Shown: piece by piece, positions 23,885 through 32,105 of the stretch | Numbering within the stretch: the stretch's first letter is position 1 | Layout: each line of letters starts with the position of its first letter | Assembly: GCF_018326265.1 (NCBI RefSeq) | Contig: NZ_AP023360.1 | Span: 7,127,001-7,191,000 of the forward strand | DNA: 64,000 bases | Source: Catellatospora sp. IY07-71 | GTDB lineage: Bacteria; Actinomycetota; Actinomycetes; Mycobacteriales; Micromonosporaceae | Direction of reading: 5' to 3' | Program-made: the position numbers and the translations under genes | The notes under the pieces: generated by a model | Seen by the model: only the letters and a program-made list of their open reading frames with translations | Told to the model about the DNA's origin: nothing | Databases searched by the model: none

Positions 23885-24106
23885 CTACCAGGCGAGCAGG
23901 CAGGCCACCACGCCGAAGACGAGCACCACGGCAGCGCCTATCCACCATTCCCGGCCCATGCCGCGCAGCACCTCGGAGTCGCCTGCGGCCAGGGCGATCC
24001 GCCCGACGAGCAGCACACCGGTGAGGATCAGCCACAGGACGGCCAGCTTGGTGTCCACGAGCCCCAGCCCGGCACCGCCCAGCAGTTCACGCCCACATAG
24101 ATCCAC
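23885..24106 (-). CDS. small membrane protein, possibly frameshifted at its start
   Basis: 73 residues with two hydrophobic segments (KLAVLWLILTGVLLVGRIAL and WWIGAAVVLVFGVVACLLAW). Family not recognised. The open frame begins with a GTG at 24106, giving a poor hydrophilic start. An ATG at 24108 in another frame reads MWIYVGVN and would join this frame smoothly if one base were restored near 24086, so a one-base deletion or sequencing error at the 5' end is possible. GTG at 24058 is another start. Confidence 0.5.
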   Translation of the reverse strand: MDLCGRELLGGAGLGLVDTKLAVLWLILTGVLLVGRIALAAGDSEVLRGMGREWWIGAAVVLVFGVVACLLAW

Positions 24107-24255
24107 ATGACGACCTCGCTCGACGGAACGGACGCACGTCTCAGGTTCGATCCAGATCGGAGGGTACCGCGAAACGACGTCCGCACTCTCCCTTTCCTTC
24201 GATACATGTCGATGCGATCCTTGACTCCTCCCGTCTACAGACCTCGGAGGACGTC

Positions 24256-25089
24256 ATGAGAAGCCCCTTCCACCTGGCTGTCGCCATCGTCGCGATACTG
24301 GCGGCCACAGCCGCCGGCGCCGACCCCGCCGTCGCCGCGCCCGGACCCGAAGCCCTACCCCTGTCAGCCGCCGCGCAGCTCCCCGGCACCGCCTGGACCG
24401 TCGACCCGGCCACCGGGCGGATGACCGTGACGCTGGACGACTCGGTCACCGAGCAGCAGGCCACCCGCCTGCGCGGGGCCGGTGTCACCCTGCGCCGCGA
24501 ACCGGGACGCCTGCGTACGATGCTGGCCGGCGGCGACGCGATCTACGGCAGCACGGCGCGCTGCTCCCTCGGCGCCAACGCGCGCAGCGGCAGCACCTAC
24601 TACCTCATCACCGCGGGACACTGCACGAACAGCTCAGCCAACTGGTGGACCAACAGCGCCCGCACCATCGCCATCGGCGTACGGACCGCGAGCAGCTTCC
24701 CCGGCAACGACTACGGCCTGGTCCGCTACACGACCCTGCTCAGCCACCCGAGCGCCGTCAACACCTATCCCGGCCTGCTGCAACTGCGCGGGATCGGCAG
24801 CGCGTACGTCGGCCAGGCGGTATGCCGCAGCGGCGCGACCACCGGCGTGCGCTGCGGCGTCGTGACCGCGCTGAACGCCACCGTGAACTACCCCGAGGGC
24901 ACCGTCACCGGCCTGATCCGCACCAACATCTGCGCGGAGAACGGCGACAGCGGCGGGCCGCTCTACACCTCCGGCGGCATCATCCTGGGCATCCTGTCCG
25001 GCGGCACCGGCAACTGCACCACCGGCGGCTCGACGTACTACCAGCCCATCGGCGAGATCCTCGCCGCCTTCGGCCTCACGATCCCCTGA
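24256..25089 (+). CDS. secreted S1-family serine protease (streptogrisin/alpha-lytic type)
   Basis: 277 residues. Signal peptide over the first 28 residues, a short pro-region with a VTEQQATRLRGAGVTL helix, then a chymotrypsin-like domain from about residue 92. The catalytic triad is His122 (TAGHC), Asp152 (GNDYGLV) and Ser232 (GDSGGPL), and six cysteines can form the three usual disulfides. The short pro-region suggests a streptogrisin-like extracellular protease. GGAGG six bases before the ATG sets the start. Monocistronic, followed by a hairpin terminator. Confidence 0.93.
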   Translation: MRSPFHLAVAIVAILAATAAGADPAVAAPGPEALPLSAAAQLPGTAWTVDPATGRMTVTLDDSVTEQQATRLRGAGVTLRREPGRLRTMLAGGDAIYGSTARCSLGANARSGSTYYLITAGHCTNSSANWWTNSARTIAIGVRTASSFPGNDYGLVRYTTLLSHPSAVNTYPGLLQLRGIGSAYVGQAVCRSGATTGVRCGVVTALNATVNYPEGTVTGLIRTNICAENGDSGGPLYTSGGIILGILSGGTGNCTTGGSTYYQPIGEILAAFGLTIP

Positions 25090-25097
25090 CCGGGCAC

Positions 25098-25135
25098 GGC
25101 CGGCGTACACGGCCTTCGCGGCGCGTACGCCGGCC
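25098..25135 (+). terminator. hairpin terminator after the S1 protease gene
   Basis: Perfect 11-bp stem (25098-25108 with 25125-25135) and 16-nt loop, starting 8 nt after the protease stop. Confidence 0.55.
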
Positions 25136-25190
25136 GGACGGGCGACGCGGCCGGGCGGCGCCCGGCGGGTCCCGCTGTTAGCTTGGCCGC

Positions 25191-25817
25191 ATGACCCAGC
25201 GGATCACGGCCCGGCAGTTCCACGCCGCCGACGGCGTCGGCGACTGGCGTGCCCTTTACCACCTGGTCGCGGCCCGCTTCCGGACAGGTTCGCTCGCCGA
25301 CGGTGCCGCGCTCGCCGCCGAGATAGCCCGGCTGGCGGGCACCGTCGGTCACCATCCCCGGATCGACCTACGGCATGACAGCGTCACGGTGTGCCTGACG
25401 GCCCGCGACGTCGAACTGGCCCGGCAGATCTCGGCCGCAGCCGCGGAGCTGGGCGTCCCGGCGGACCCGGCCGCCGTCCAGCTCGTCAACATCACGATCG
25501 ACACGCTCGTCGGCGCGGAGGTGCTGCCCTTCTGGGCTGCGCTGCTGGGTTACCGGCAGATCGGCGACGACTACCTGTCCGACCCGTCGGGTCGCGGCCC
25601 CGGGCTGGAGTTCCAGGCGATGGACACCCCACGCCCGCAGCGCAACCGCATCCACCTCGACGTCGCCGTCCCCCACGACCAGGCCGAAACGCGCATCGCC
25701 GCCGCGCTGGCGGCCGGGGGACGCCTCGTGTCCGACGCGCACGCGCCGCGATGGTGGGTCCTGGCCGACGCCGAGGGCAACGAGGCTTGCGTCGCCACCT
25801 GGCTGGGTCGCGAATAG
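25191..25817 (+). CDS. pterin-4a-carbinolamine dehydratase-like domain fused to a VOC domain
   Basis: 208 residues. The N-terminal half (DGVGDWRALYHLVAARF, then VGHHPRIDLRHDSVTVCLT) follows the PCD/DCoH pattern, with the HHP and its partner residues. The C-terminal half from about residue 97 is a glyoxalase/VOC-like domain (VLPFWAALLGYRQIGDDYLSDP, NRIHLDVAVPHDQAE, WVLADAEGNEACVATW). This fusion occurs in actinobacteria but its reaction is not established. A TAGCTT -10 box ends 6 nt before the ATG, so it is probably leaderless. It stands alone. Confidence 0.82.
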   Translation: MTQRITARQFHAADGVGDWRALYHLVAARFRTGSLADGAALAAEIARLAGTVGHHPRIDLRHDSVTVCLTARDVELARQISAAAAELGVPADPAAVQLVNITIDTLVGAEVLPFWAALLGYRQIGDDYLSDPSGRGPGLEFQAMDTPRPQRNRIHLDVAVPHDQAETRIAAALAAGGRLVSDAHAPRWWVLADAEGNEACVATWLGRE

Positions 25818-25972
25818 GCCGTCGTCATGTACAGCGGCGAGGTGCTCTACGGCACCAGCTGGGTCGGCAACGGCCGGGAGAGCTGGGACAACTACGGCTG
25901 AGCACGCGCCCGGCGGCGCGGTGGACGCCGCGCCGCCGGACTCCGGGGCGAGACTCGCCTAGGATCAAGATC

Positions 25973-26830
25973 GTGAAGAATGACGGCTGGAGCCTGGGCG
26001 GCGATCTCCACGTCGCCCGCGTCGGATACGGCGCGATGAAGCTGACCGGTTGGCCCCGCGGCGAGCGCCCCGAGCGCGAGACGGCGCTGGCGATCCTGCG
26101 GCGGGCGGTCGAGCTCGGCGTGAACCACATCGACACCTCGAACTACTACGCCCGCGACGGCGTGGCCGCCAACGAGCTGATCAGGACGGCGCTGCACCCG
26201 TACCCGGCGGATCTGGTCCTGGTGACCAAGGTGGGCGCGCTCGTCGAAGGCCCGGACATCGCGCTGCCCGCGTCCGAGCAGACCGGCCTGACCCCCGACG
26301 GCCTGCGGCGCGGCGTCGAGGCGAACCTGCGCACGCTCGGCGTCGACCGGCTGGACGTGGTGAACCTGCGCATGGGCGACCGCGGCCATGGCGAGGCGTC
26401 GCTCGCCGGGCCGCTGGAGACGCTGCTGGCGCTGCGCGAGGAGGGGCTGATCCGCCACCTGGGCGTGTCCAACGTCAGCCTCGCCGAGTTCGAACTGGCC
26501 CGCACGATCGCCCCGGTGGTGTGCGTCCAGAACCAGTACAACATCGCCTTCCGCGACGACGATCCACTGGTGGACGCCTGCGCGGCGGCCGGGGTCGCGT
26601 ACGTCCCGTTCTTCCCGGTCGGCGGGTTCCAGCCGCTGACGGCCGAGCACCTGGCCGCCGTCGCCGCCCGGCACGGGGCGTCCGTCGCGCAGGTCGCGCT
26701 CGCCTGGCTGCTGGCCCGCTCACCCAACATCCTGCTCATCCCGGGCACCGGCTCGCTCGCCCACCTGGAGGAGAACATCGCGGCGGCCGGGCTCGCCCTC
26801 ACCAGGGACGACCTGGCCCTGCTGGGCTGA
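25973..26830 (+). CDS. aldo/keto reductase
   Basis: 285 residues with the aldo/keto reductase pattern: LGVNHIDTSNYY (Asp and Tyr of the catalytic set), TKVG (Lys), then RTLGVDRLDVVNLR, GLIRHLGVSNVS, QNQYN and the C-terminal LIPGTGSLAHLEENIAA for NADPH binding. It reduces aldehydes or ketones. A TAGGAT -10 box ends 7 nt before the GTG at 25973, so the gene is probably leaderless. The frame is open far upstream, but only this start gives a normal family N-terminus. Confidence 0.9.
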   Translation: MKNDGWSLGGDLHVARVGYGAMKLTGWPRGERPERETALAILRRAVELGVNHIDTSNYYARDGVAANELIRTALHPYPADLVLVTKVGALVEGPDIALPASEQTGLTPDGLRRGVEANLRTLGVDRLDVVNLRMGDRGHGEASLAGPLETLLALREEGLIRHLGVSNVSLAEFELARTIAPVVCVQNQYNIAFRDDDPLVDACAAAGVAYVPFFPVGGFQPLTAEHLAAVAARHGASVAQVALAWLLARSPNILLIPGTGSLAHLEENIAAAGLALTRDDLALLG

Positions 26831-26941
26831 CGGCGCGGACTGCCCGGTCGCAGATCCGGGCGAAATCATGCCGCACACCCGGCCCCACCCGGTAGTTCTG
26901 GCATCACCCGCTGCCGGGTCGTCACAGAACTTTCGCGATCG

Positions 26942-28657
26942 TCACGTACCTGTCATCATCGGCGCCGGTGCGGCCCCCGCGAGCCCTCCGGTCCGGCCTG
27001 CCATCGCCCTTGCCGCGGTGATCGCGTCCGGGGTGTTCTCGAGAACGCGCCCCTGCGCCCGCAGCCGCTCCAGCACGCCGATCGCCGCCAGTGCCCGTTC
27101 ATGCTCGGGCCGCACCCCGGACAGGTAGACGGCGACGCCGCGGTGCTCGAGGCGTTCGACGGCGTCGCGCAGCACGCTCGCACCGGTCCCGTCGACGGTC
27201 GACACCCGCGACATGCGCAGGATCACCACGCGTACGTCGGCGACCTCGGTCAGCACGAGCAGGAAGCGGTGGCCGGCGGCGAAGAACAGGGGGCCGTCGA
27301 AGCGGTACGCCACGATGTGCTCGGCCAGCAGCGCCTCCTCCTCGGCGTGGTGGTCGGAGCCGTCCAGGGGCACCTGCTCCAGCGTCGCCGCGCGGGCGAT
27401 CTTGCGTATCGCCAGGAACGCCGCCAGGACCATCCCGACACCGACCGCCGCGACCAGGTCCAGGGCGACGGTCGCGGTCGCGGTCACCGCGATCAGCACC
27501 GCGTCCGACCGCGTCGAGCGGGCGAGCGCGAGCAGGGAGCCGACCTCGACCATGCGGATCGCCGTCGCCAGCAGCACGCCGGCCAGTGCGGCGAGCGGGA
27601 TGTACGCGACCAGCGGCGCGGCGGCGAACATGATCACGGCCAGGACGAGGGCGTGGGTGAGCGCGGCCAGCCGCGAGCCCGCGCCCGCGCGCACGTTGAC
27701 CGCGGTACGCGCGATGGCCGCGGTCGCCGGCACGCCCCCGAACAGTGGGGTGACCAGGTTGGCCATACCCTGGCCGAACAGCTCCCGGTCGGGATCGTGG
27801 CGCTGGCCGACGGTCATGCCGTCGGCGACGGTGGCCGACAGGAGGCTCTCCAGCGCCGCCAGCGCCGCGACCGCGACGGCGGAGGTGAGCAGCATCGGCA
27901 CGGCGGCGGCGTCGAGAAAGCTCAGCGACGGGGCGGGCAGTGTGGCCGGCAGCGCGCCGATGCGGGCCACATCCAGGTTCGCGGCGGCCGTCACGACGGT
28001 CACGATCGCGACGGCCAGCAGCGAGAACGGCACGCGGGGCCGGTGTCGCGCACCGATGAGCATCGCCGCGCACACGCCGAGCGCCAGGACGGGCGCGGTC
28101 CACCGGGGGTGGGCGGCGAAATCGGTGATCGCGTGCCAGGCGACGGCGGTGACCCTGTCCCCTTCCGGGACGGGCACGCCCAGCGCGACGGGGACCTGCT
28201 GCAGGAAGATCACTGCGGCGATGCCGGCGGTGAACCCCTCCACGACGGGTGCGGGCACGTAGCGCACGTACCGGCCGGCACGGGCCAGCGCGAGCGCGAC
28301 CAGGAACAGGCCGGCGAGGAGGCCGACGGTGAGGACACCGCCGGGGCCGAAGCGGTGCACGATCGGGACCAGGACCACGGTCATCGCCCCGGTCGGCCCG
28401 GAGACCTGCAGGTTCGATCCGCCGAGCAGCGCCGCGAGCGTGCCGGCCACGATGGCGGTGGCCAGGCCGGCGGCGGCGCCGAGTCCGGAGGAGACGCCGA
28501 AGCCGAGGGCCAGCGGCAGGGCGACGATCGCGACGGTCAGCCCGGCGAGCAGGTCGCGGCGGGGCTGGCGGCGCATCGCCACCCAGTCGGCCCGGCCCGG
28601 CAGCAGCGCCGCCATGCGGTCCCAGCTGCTGCGGCAGGCTGCCGCCACGGCGCTCAC
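26942..28657 (-). CDS. SulP-family anion transporter with STAS domain
   Basis: 571 residues. The membrane part (about residues 35-430) has the SulP pattern: RRDLLAGLTVAIVALPLALGFG, NLQVSGPTGAMTVVLVPI, GAGSRLAALTHALVL and PLAALAGVLLATAIRMV. A C-terminal STAS domain follows (VRVVILRMSRVSTVDGTGASVLRDAVERLEHRGVAVYLSGVRPE). SulP proteins carry sulfate, bicarbonate or other anions. The GTG at 28657 overlaps the ArsR stop, so it is coupled to that regulator. Substrate cannot be fixed from sequence. Confidence 0.9.
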   Translation of the reverse strand: MSAVAAACRSSWDRMAALLPGRADWVAMRRQPRRDLLAGLTVAIVALPLALGFGVSSGLGAAAGLATAIVAGTLAALLGGSNLQVSGPTGAMTVVLVPIVHRFGPGGVLTVGLLAGLFLVALALARAGRYVRYVPAPVVEGFTAGIAAVIFLQQVPVALGVPVPEGDRVTAVAWHAITDFAAHPRWTAPVLALGVCAAMLIGARHRPRVPFSLLAVAIVTVVTAAANLDVARIGALPATLPAPSLSFLDAAAVPMLLTSAVAVAALAALESLLSATVADGMTVGQRHDPDRELFGQGMANLVTPLFGGVPATAAIARTAVNVRAGAGSRLAALTHALVLAVIMFAAAPLVAYIPLAALAGVLLATAIRMVEVGSLLALARSTRSDAVLIAVTATATVALDLVAAVGVGMVLAAFLAIRKIARAATLEQVPLDGSDHHAEEEALLAEHIVAYRFDGPLFFAAGHRFLLVLTEVADVRVVILRMSRVSTVDGTGASVLRDAVERLEHRGVAVYLSGVRPEHERALAAIGVLERLRAQGRVLENTPDAITAARAMAGRTGGLAGAAPAPMMTGT

Positions 28658-29004
28658 GGGGTGGGGACCGTCGCGGCCGGGGTGTCGCGCAGCTCGCCCA
28701 GCAGCTCGGCCTGACCGGCGATCATGGCGGTGAGGAAGCGGCGCGCGGCGGCCATCACCTCGGCCACGTCCGGCCCGGACAGGGCGTACATGACCGCGGC
28801 GCCGTCGCGGTAGGACACCACGACGCCGGCCCGGCGCAGCACCGCCAGCTGCTGCGAGAGGCTGGACGCCTCGATCTCCACGTCGGCGAGCAGGTCCCGG
28901 ACGGCCTTGGGCCCGTCGCCGAGCAGTTCGAGCACCCGGATGCGCACCGGATGGCCCAGGGTGCGGAAGAACTCGGCCTTGCTCTCGTACAGCGGCACAG
29001 CCAC
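28654..29004 (-). CDS. ArsR-family regulator
   Basis: 116 residues with a winged helix (residues about 10-85: FFRTLGHPVRIRVLELLGDGPKAVRDL, EASSLSQQLAVLRRAGVV, RDGAAVMYAL). It contains no cysteine, so it is not a classical ArsR/SmtB thiol metal sensor and may sense through histidine or another signal. It is coupled to the SulP gene by a GTGA overlap and preceded by a clear inverted repeat, suggesting autoregulation of the two-gene operon. Confidence 0.92.
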   Translation of the reverse strand: MAVPLYESKAEFFRTLGHPVRIRVLELLGDGPKAVRDLLADVEIEASSLSQQLAVLRRAGVVVSYRDGAAVMYALSGPDVAEVMAAARRFLTAMIAGQAELLGELRDTPAATVPTP

Positions 29005-29031
29005 GATCCGGCCACCCCTTTTGCATGAACC

Positions 29032-29057
29032 AGCAATTTAATACTTCTTCAATTGCT
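29032..29057 (-). promoter_or_regulatory. candidate ArsR operator
   Basis: Perfect inverted repeat AGCAATT-N12-AATTGCT, 27 bp upstream of the arsR start, in an AT-rich pocket. The size and spacing fit a dimeric ArsR-type site. Confidence 0.6.
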
Positions 29058-29330
29058 ACTTTCATACACCTCGAGCGGTGCGTGATGCAACCGGCCACCC
29101 GCCGGAAACGGCCGGTACGTATGCAGATCCCGCAATATCGATTGAGGCCGTCCGCGACCGCCGTGCCTGCAGGGAGTCGCCCCGCAGGGGCGTCCTTATC
29201 GGTCTTGCGGACCCTTGTTCGGGTGATGCGGCGTCGGGCACGCCCTGTAGTGCTTCCTAGTATGCTGCCCAGGTGAAGTCGGGTGGCGAGCCGCTTCGTC
29301 GTTGATCTCAGCGACCCGGCCTTGCGGCGG
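29058..29330. other. gene-free stretch upstream of the arsR operon
   Basis: No convincing gene. It contains a compact hairpin at about 29174-29188 (6-bp stem CGCCCC/GGGGCG with a 3-nt loop) and the 3' flank of the sigma gene. Open frames on both strands lack coding character. Confidence 0.4.
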
Positions 29331-30551
29331 TCAGGACCCGGCGAGCTGGTCGCGGCGGCGGCTGAGGTACGCCGTCTCGGCGGTGTTGCCGGCCAGCTCG
29401 ATGGCCCGGTCGTACGCGGCCCGTGCCTGCGCACTGCGGCCCAGCCTGCGCAGCAGGTCGGCGCGGGTGGCGTGGAAGGCGTGATAGCCCGCCAGCGGCA
29501 GCGCGTCCACCTCGGCGAGCGCGACCTGCGGGCCGTCGAGTTCGGCTACCGCGATCGCCCGGTTGAGCCGCACGATCGGCGACGGGTCGAGGCGCACCAG
29601 CTGGTCGTACAGCGCGACGACCTGCGACCAGTCGGTGTCGCGAAGGTCGCGGGCGTCGGTGTGGACGGCGTTGACCGCGGCGAGGATCTGGTAGCGCCCC
29701 GGGGCCTGGCCGGCGGCGAGCCGTGCGCGGACCAGGGCGTGGCCCTCGGCGATCAGCTCGCGGTCCCAGGCGCCGCGGTCCTGCTCAGCCAGGGCGACGA
29801 GTTCGCCGCCCGCGGACACCCGGGCGGCTCGGCGGGCCTCCGTGAGCAGCATCAGCGCCAGCAGCCCGGCGGCCTCGCCGTCGGCGGGCAGGAGGGCGTG
29901 GACCAGCCTGGTCAGCCGGATCGCCTCGGCGGTCAGGTCGCCGCGGAGCGGCTCCTTCTCGGGGCCCGAGGCCAGGTAGCCCTCGTTGAAGATCAGGTAG
30001 AGGACGGCGAGGACGCCGGTGACCCGGGCCGGGAGGTCCTCCCGTAACGGCACGCCGTACGGGATGCGCGCGGCTTTGATCTTCGCCTTGGCGCGGGTGA
30101 TCCGCTGGCTCATGGCGGTCTCTTCGACCAGGAACGCGCGGGCGATCTCGGGCACGGTGAGCCCGCCTACCATCCGCAGGGTGAGCGCGACCCGAGCCTC
30201 CATGGCCAGGGCGGGATGGCAGCAGGTGAACACGAGACGCAGCCGGTCGTCCTCGATGACGCCGAGCGGTTCGGGGGTGTCGAACAGCATCAGCGCCTCC
30301 CTGTGCTTCTCATCGCGCCGGATCTCGCGCCGCAGCCGGTCGACGGCCTTGTGGTAGGCGGTCGTGGTCAGCCAGCCGCCCGGATTCGCCGGGACGCCGT
30401 CGACCGGCCAGCGCTCGACGGCGATCGCGAACGCCTCGGCGGCCATCTCCTCCGCGATGTCGAGATCCCCGAGCCGCCTGGCCAGGGTCGCGACCACCCG
30501 GGCCCACTCCGCGCGGTGGATCCGGGTGATCTCGTCGCCGAGGCCGGTCAT
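29331..30551 (-). CDS. ECF42-like RNA polymerase sigma factor with C-terminal TPR-type extension
   Basis: 406 residues. Region 2 (RRLGDLDIAEEMAAEAFAIAVERWP, NPGGWLTTTAYHKAVDRLRR) and region 4 (MVGGLTVPEIARAFLVEETAMSQRITRAKAKI) are followed by about 230 residues of helical repeats ending in AYDRAIELAGNTAETAYL, the TPR-like extension of this sigma group. It overlaps the stop of a DGPF/YCII protein gene (ATGA). ECF42 factors are known to be paired with DGPF proteins and to depend on their C-terminal extension instead of an anti-sigma factor. Confidence 0.92.
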   Translation of the reverse strand: MTGLGDEITRIHRAEWARVVATLARRLGDLDIAEEMAAEAFAIAVERWPVDGVPANPGGWLTTTAYHKAVDRLRREIRRDEKHREALMLFDTPEPLGVIEDDRLRLVFTCCHPALAMEARVALTLRMVGGLTVPEIARAFLVEETAMSQRITRAKAKIKAARIPYGVPLREDLPARVTGVLAVLYLIFNEGYLASGPEKEPLRGDLTAEAIRLTRLVHALLPADGEAAGLLALMLLTEARRAARVSAGGELVALAEQDRGAWDRELIAEGHALVRARLAAGQAPGRYQILAAVNAVHTDARDLRDTDWSQVVALYDQLVRLDPSPIVRLNRAIAVAELDGPQVALAEVDALPLAGYHAFHATRADLLRRLGRSAQARAAYDRAIELAGNTAETAYLSRRRDQLAGS

Positions 30552-30880
30552 TCGCCCAGGAACGGCCGCAGCTCGACCCGGCGGTTGCAGGCCTTCGACC
30601 CCTCGGCCGCCAGCCGCAGCGCCACGTCCAGGTGCGGGGCCTCGACGATCCAGAAGCCGACGATGTGCTCCTTCGACTCCAGGTAGGGCCCGTCGGTGAA
30701 CACCGGGTCCCCGTCCCGGCCGTCGACGACGGTGGCCGAGCTCGGCCCGGCGAGGCCGCCGGCGAACACCCAGTGGCCGTCGGCCTGCAGCCGCTCGTTG
30801 AAGACGTCGATCGCCGCCATCTCCTCGGCGGGAGCGAGGCTGTCCGAGTCGTGCAGAACGGACATCAGGTACTGCGCCAT
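30548..30880 (-). CDS. DGPF/YCII-domain protein, partner of the ECF42-like sigma factor
   Basis: 110 residues with the DGPF signature written here as FTDGPYLESKE near residues 62-72, then IVGFWIVEAPHLDVALRLA and the C-terminal VELRPF. The fold is the YCII ferredoxin-like barrel. DGPF genes are diagnostic neighbours of ECF42 sigma genes and probably their targets. The ATG at 30880 follows AGGAG. A weak TGTCGG (30956-30961) and CGTA (30935-30938) pair, 17 bp apart on the minus strand, could be the autoregulated ECF promoter. Confidence 0.88.
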   Translation of the reverse strand: MAQYLMSVLHDSDSLAPAEEMAAIDVFNERLQADGHWVFAGGLAGPSSATVVDGRDGDPVFTDGPYLESKEHIVGFWIVEAPHLDVALRLAAEGSKACNRRVELRPFLGE

Positions 30881-31098
30881 CGAGATCATCTCCTGTACTG
30901 GTGGCCGCCCCCTCGGGCCGCCTGTCACCCCTGCTACGAACCCCGCCGCCGCGATCCGACACCATCCGCCGAAAATCTTCGAGGAGATTCGTGCGCCGTG
31001 ACGTCGCTGCAGCTCATGTTGGCAGGTGTTTCGTCCTGGAACCGGTTCTCGCCGACCGCCGGCTGCATTTTTCCCGGGTGCGGCGTCATCCAATTCGA

Positions 31099-31128
31099 TT
31101 GACGGGGTGATCGAGCGAATCCTACGGT
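31099..31128 (+). promoter_or_regulatory. promoter of the phosphotransferase gene
   Basis: TTGACG at 31099-31104 and TACGGT at 31123-31128, spacer 18 bp. The -10 box ends 6 nt before the ATG at 31135, so the transcript is probably leaderless. Confidence 0.65.
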
Positions 31129-31134
31129 CGCCCG

Positions 31135-32019
31135 ATGCGTCCCGGAGAGATCACCGTCGCGGTCGAGCAGGTACGCACCCTGATCGACGAGCAGTTCCCC
31201 GAGTGGGCGGACCTGCCGATCGTGGCGCAGCCGCTGAACGGCACCGACAACGCGCTGTTCCGGCTGGGTGATCGCCTGACCGCACGGCTGCCGCGGGCGG
31301 AGTGGGCGGTCGACCAGGTGACCACCGACGCGACCTGGCTGCCTCGGCTGGCCCCGCATCTTCCGGTGCCGGTTCCGGTGCCGGTCGCGGTCGGCCGGCC
31401 GGGCGGGGACTATCCCTGGCCGTGGACGGTCGTCCCGTGGCTGGACGGGCGCAATCCGCAAGCCGGACAGGACCACGTCGAACTCGCCGTCGACCTCGCC
31501 GGCTTCGTGCACGCGATGATCGCGATCGACCCCATGGACGGGCCGGTCAAGGAGGGGATCCAGCGCGGCGTGCCCCTGGCGCAGCGGGACGGGCTGACCC
31601 GCCGTTCGATCGCGGTGCTGGGCGACCGGATCGACCGGCGCGCGGTGACCGCGGCCTGGGACGAGGCGATGGGGGCCGACGAGTGGCCCGGACCGCCCGT
31701 ATGGCTGCACGGTGATCTCCTGGCAGGCAACCTGCTGGTGGATCGGGGCAGGCTCACCGGGGTGATCGACTTCGGCGGTCTCGGCCGCGGCGATCCGGCG
31801 GTCGAGGTGCGGCCCGGCTGGAGCCTGTTCGACGCCCGCGCGCGGGCCGCCTACCGGGAGGCGCTCGGTTTCGACGAGGCGACCTGGGTACGCGGCTGGG
31901 CCTGGCCGCTGTCGGGCGCGCTCTACTGGCTGGCGGACCTGTGGGACTCGCTCAGCGAGCAGGACCGCGAGGACACGTTCCGCTACATCGACTACATCGT
32001 GCGTCACCGCCACGGCTGA
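31135..32019 (+). CDS. aminoglycoside phosphotransferase-fold kinase
   Basis: 294 residues of the APH/choline-kinase fold. The catalytic loop is WLHGDLLAGNLLVDRG and the metal site IDFGGLGRGDPA; the N-lobe has the NGTDNALFRLGDRLTARLPR nucleotide-binding strands. A PVPVPVPVAVG run marks the hinge region. Such kinases phosphorylate aminoglycosides, other small alcohols or macrolides; the native substrate here is unknown. The promoter is near consensus and leaderless. It is not in an operon and faces the P450 gene. Confidence 0.9.
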   Translation: MRPGEITVAVEQVRTLIDEQFPEWADLPIVAQPLNGTDNALFRLGDRLTARLPRAEWAVDQVTTDATWLPRLAPHLPVPVPVPVAVGRPGGDYPWPWTVVPWLDGRNPQAGQDHVELAVDLAGFVHAMIAIDPMDGPVKEGIQRGVPLAQRDGLTRRSIAVLGDRIDRRAVTAAWDEAMGADEWPGPPVWLHGDLLAGNLLVDRGRLTGVIDFGGLGRGDPAVEVRPGWSLFDARARAAYREALGFDEATWVRGWAWPLSGALYWLADLWDSLSEQDREDTFRYIDYIVRHRHG

Positions 32020-32105
32020 CGCCGACGGCGGGTCACGCCAGCGCGGCCTGGACTCGGGTGACGACGATGTCGCGCTTGGCCTCGCAGTCTGTCAGGGTTC
32101 CCGCC

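Noticed and set aside
25825-25899. 24-codon frame beginning MYSGEVLYG after the PCD-VOC gene
   Set aside because: Plausible composition, but there is no ribosome-binding site and it is too short to judge; it could be a tail of a lost gene.
29174-29188. Riboswitch or small RNA in the 29.1-29.3 kb gap
   Set aside because: Only one short hairpin is visible and no known riboswitch core was recognised; nothing downstream on the plus strand would be controlled.
31360-31392. Short tandem repeat (VPVPVPV) in the phosphotransferase gene considered as a repeat element
   Set aside because: It is only a run of four GTGCCG-like units inside the hinge region of the kinase and keeps the frame.
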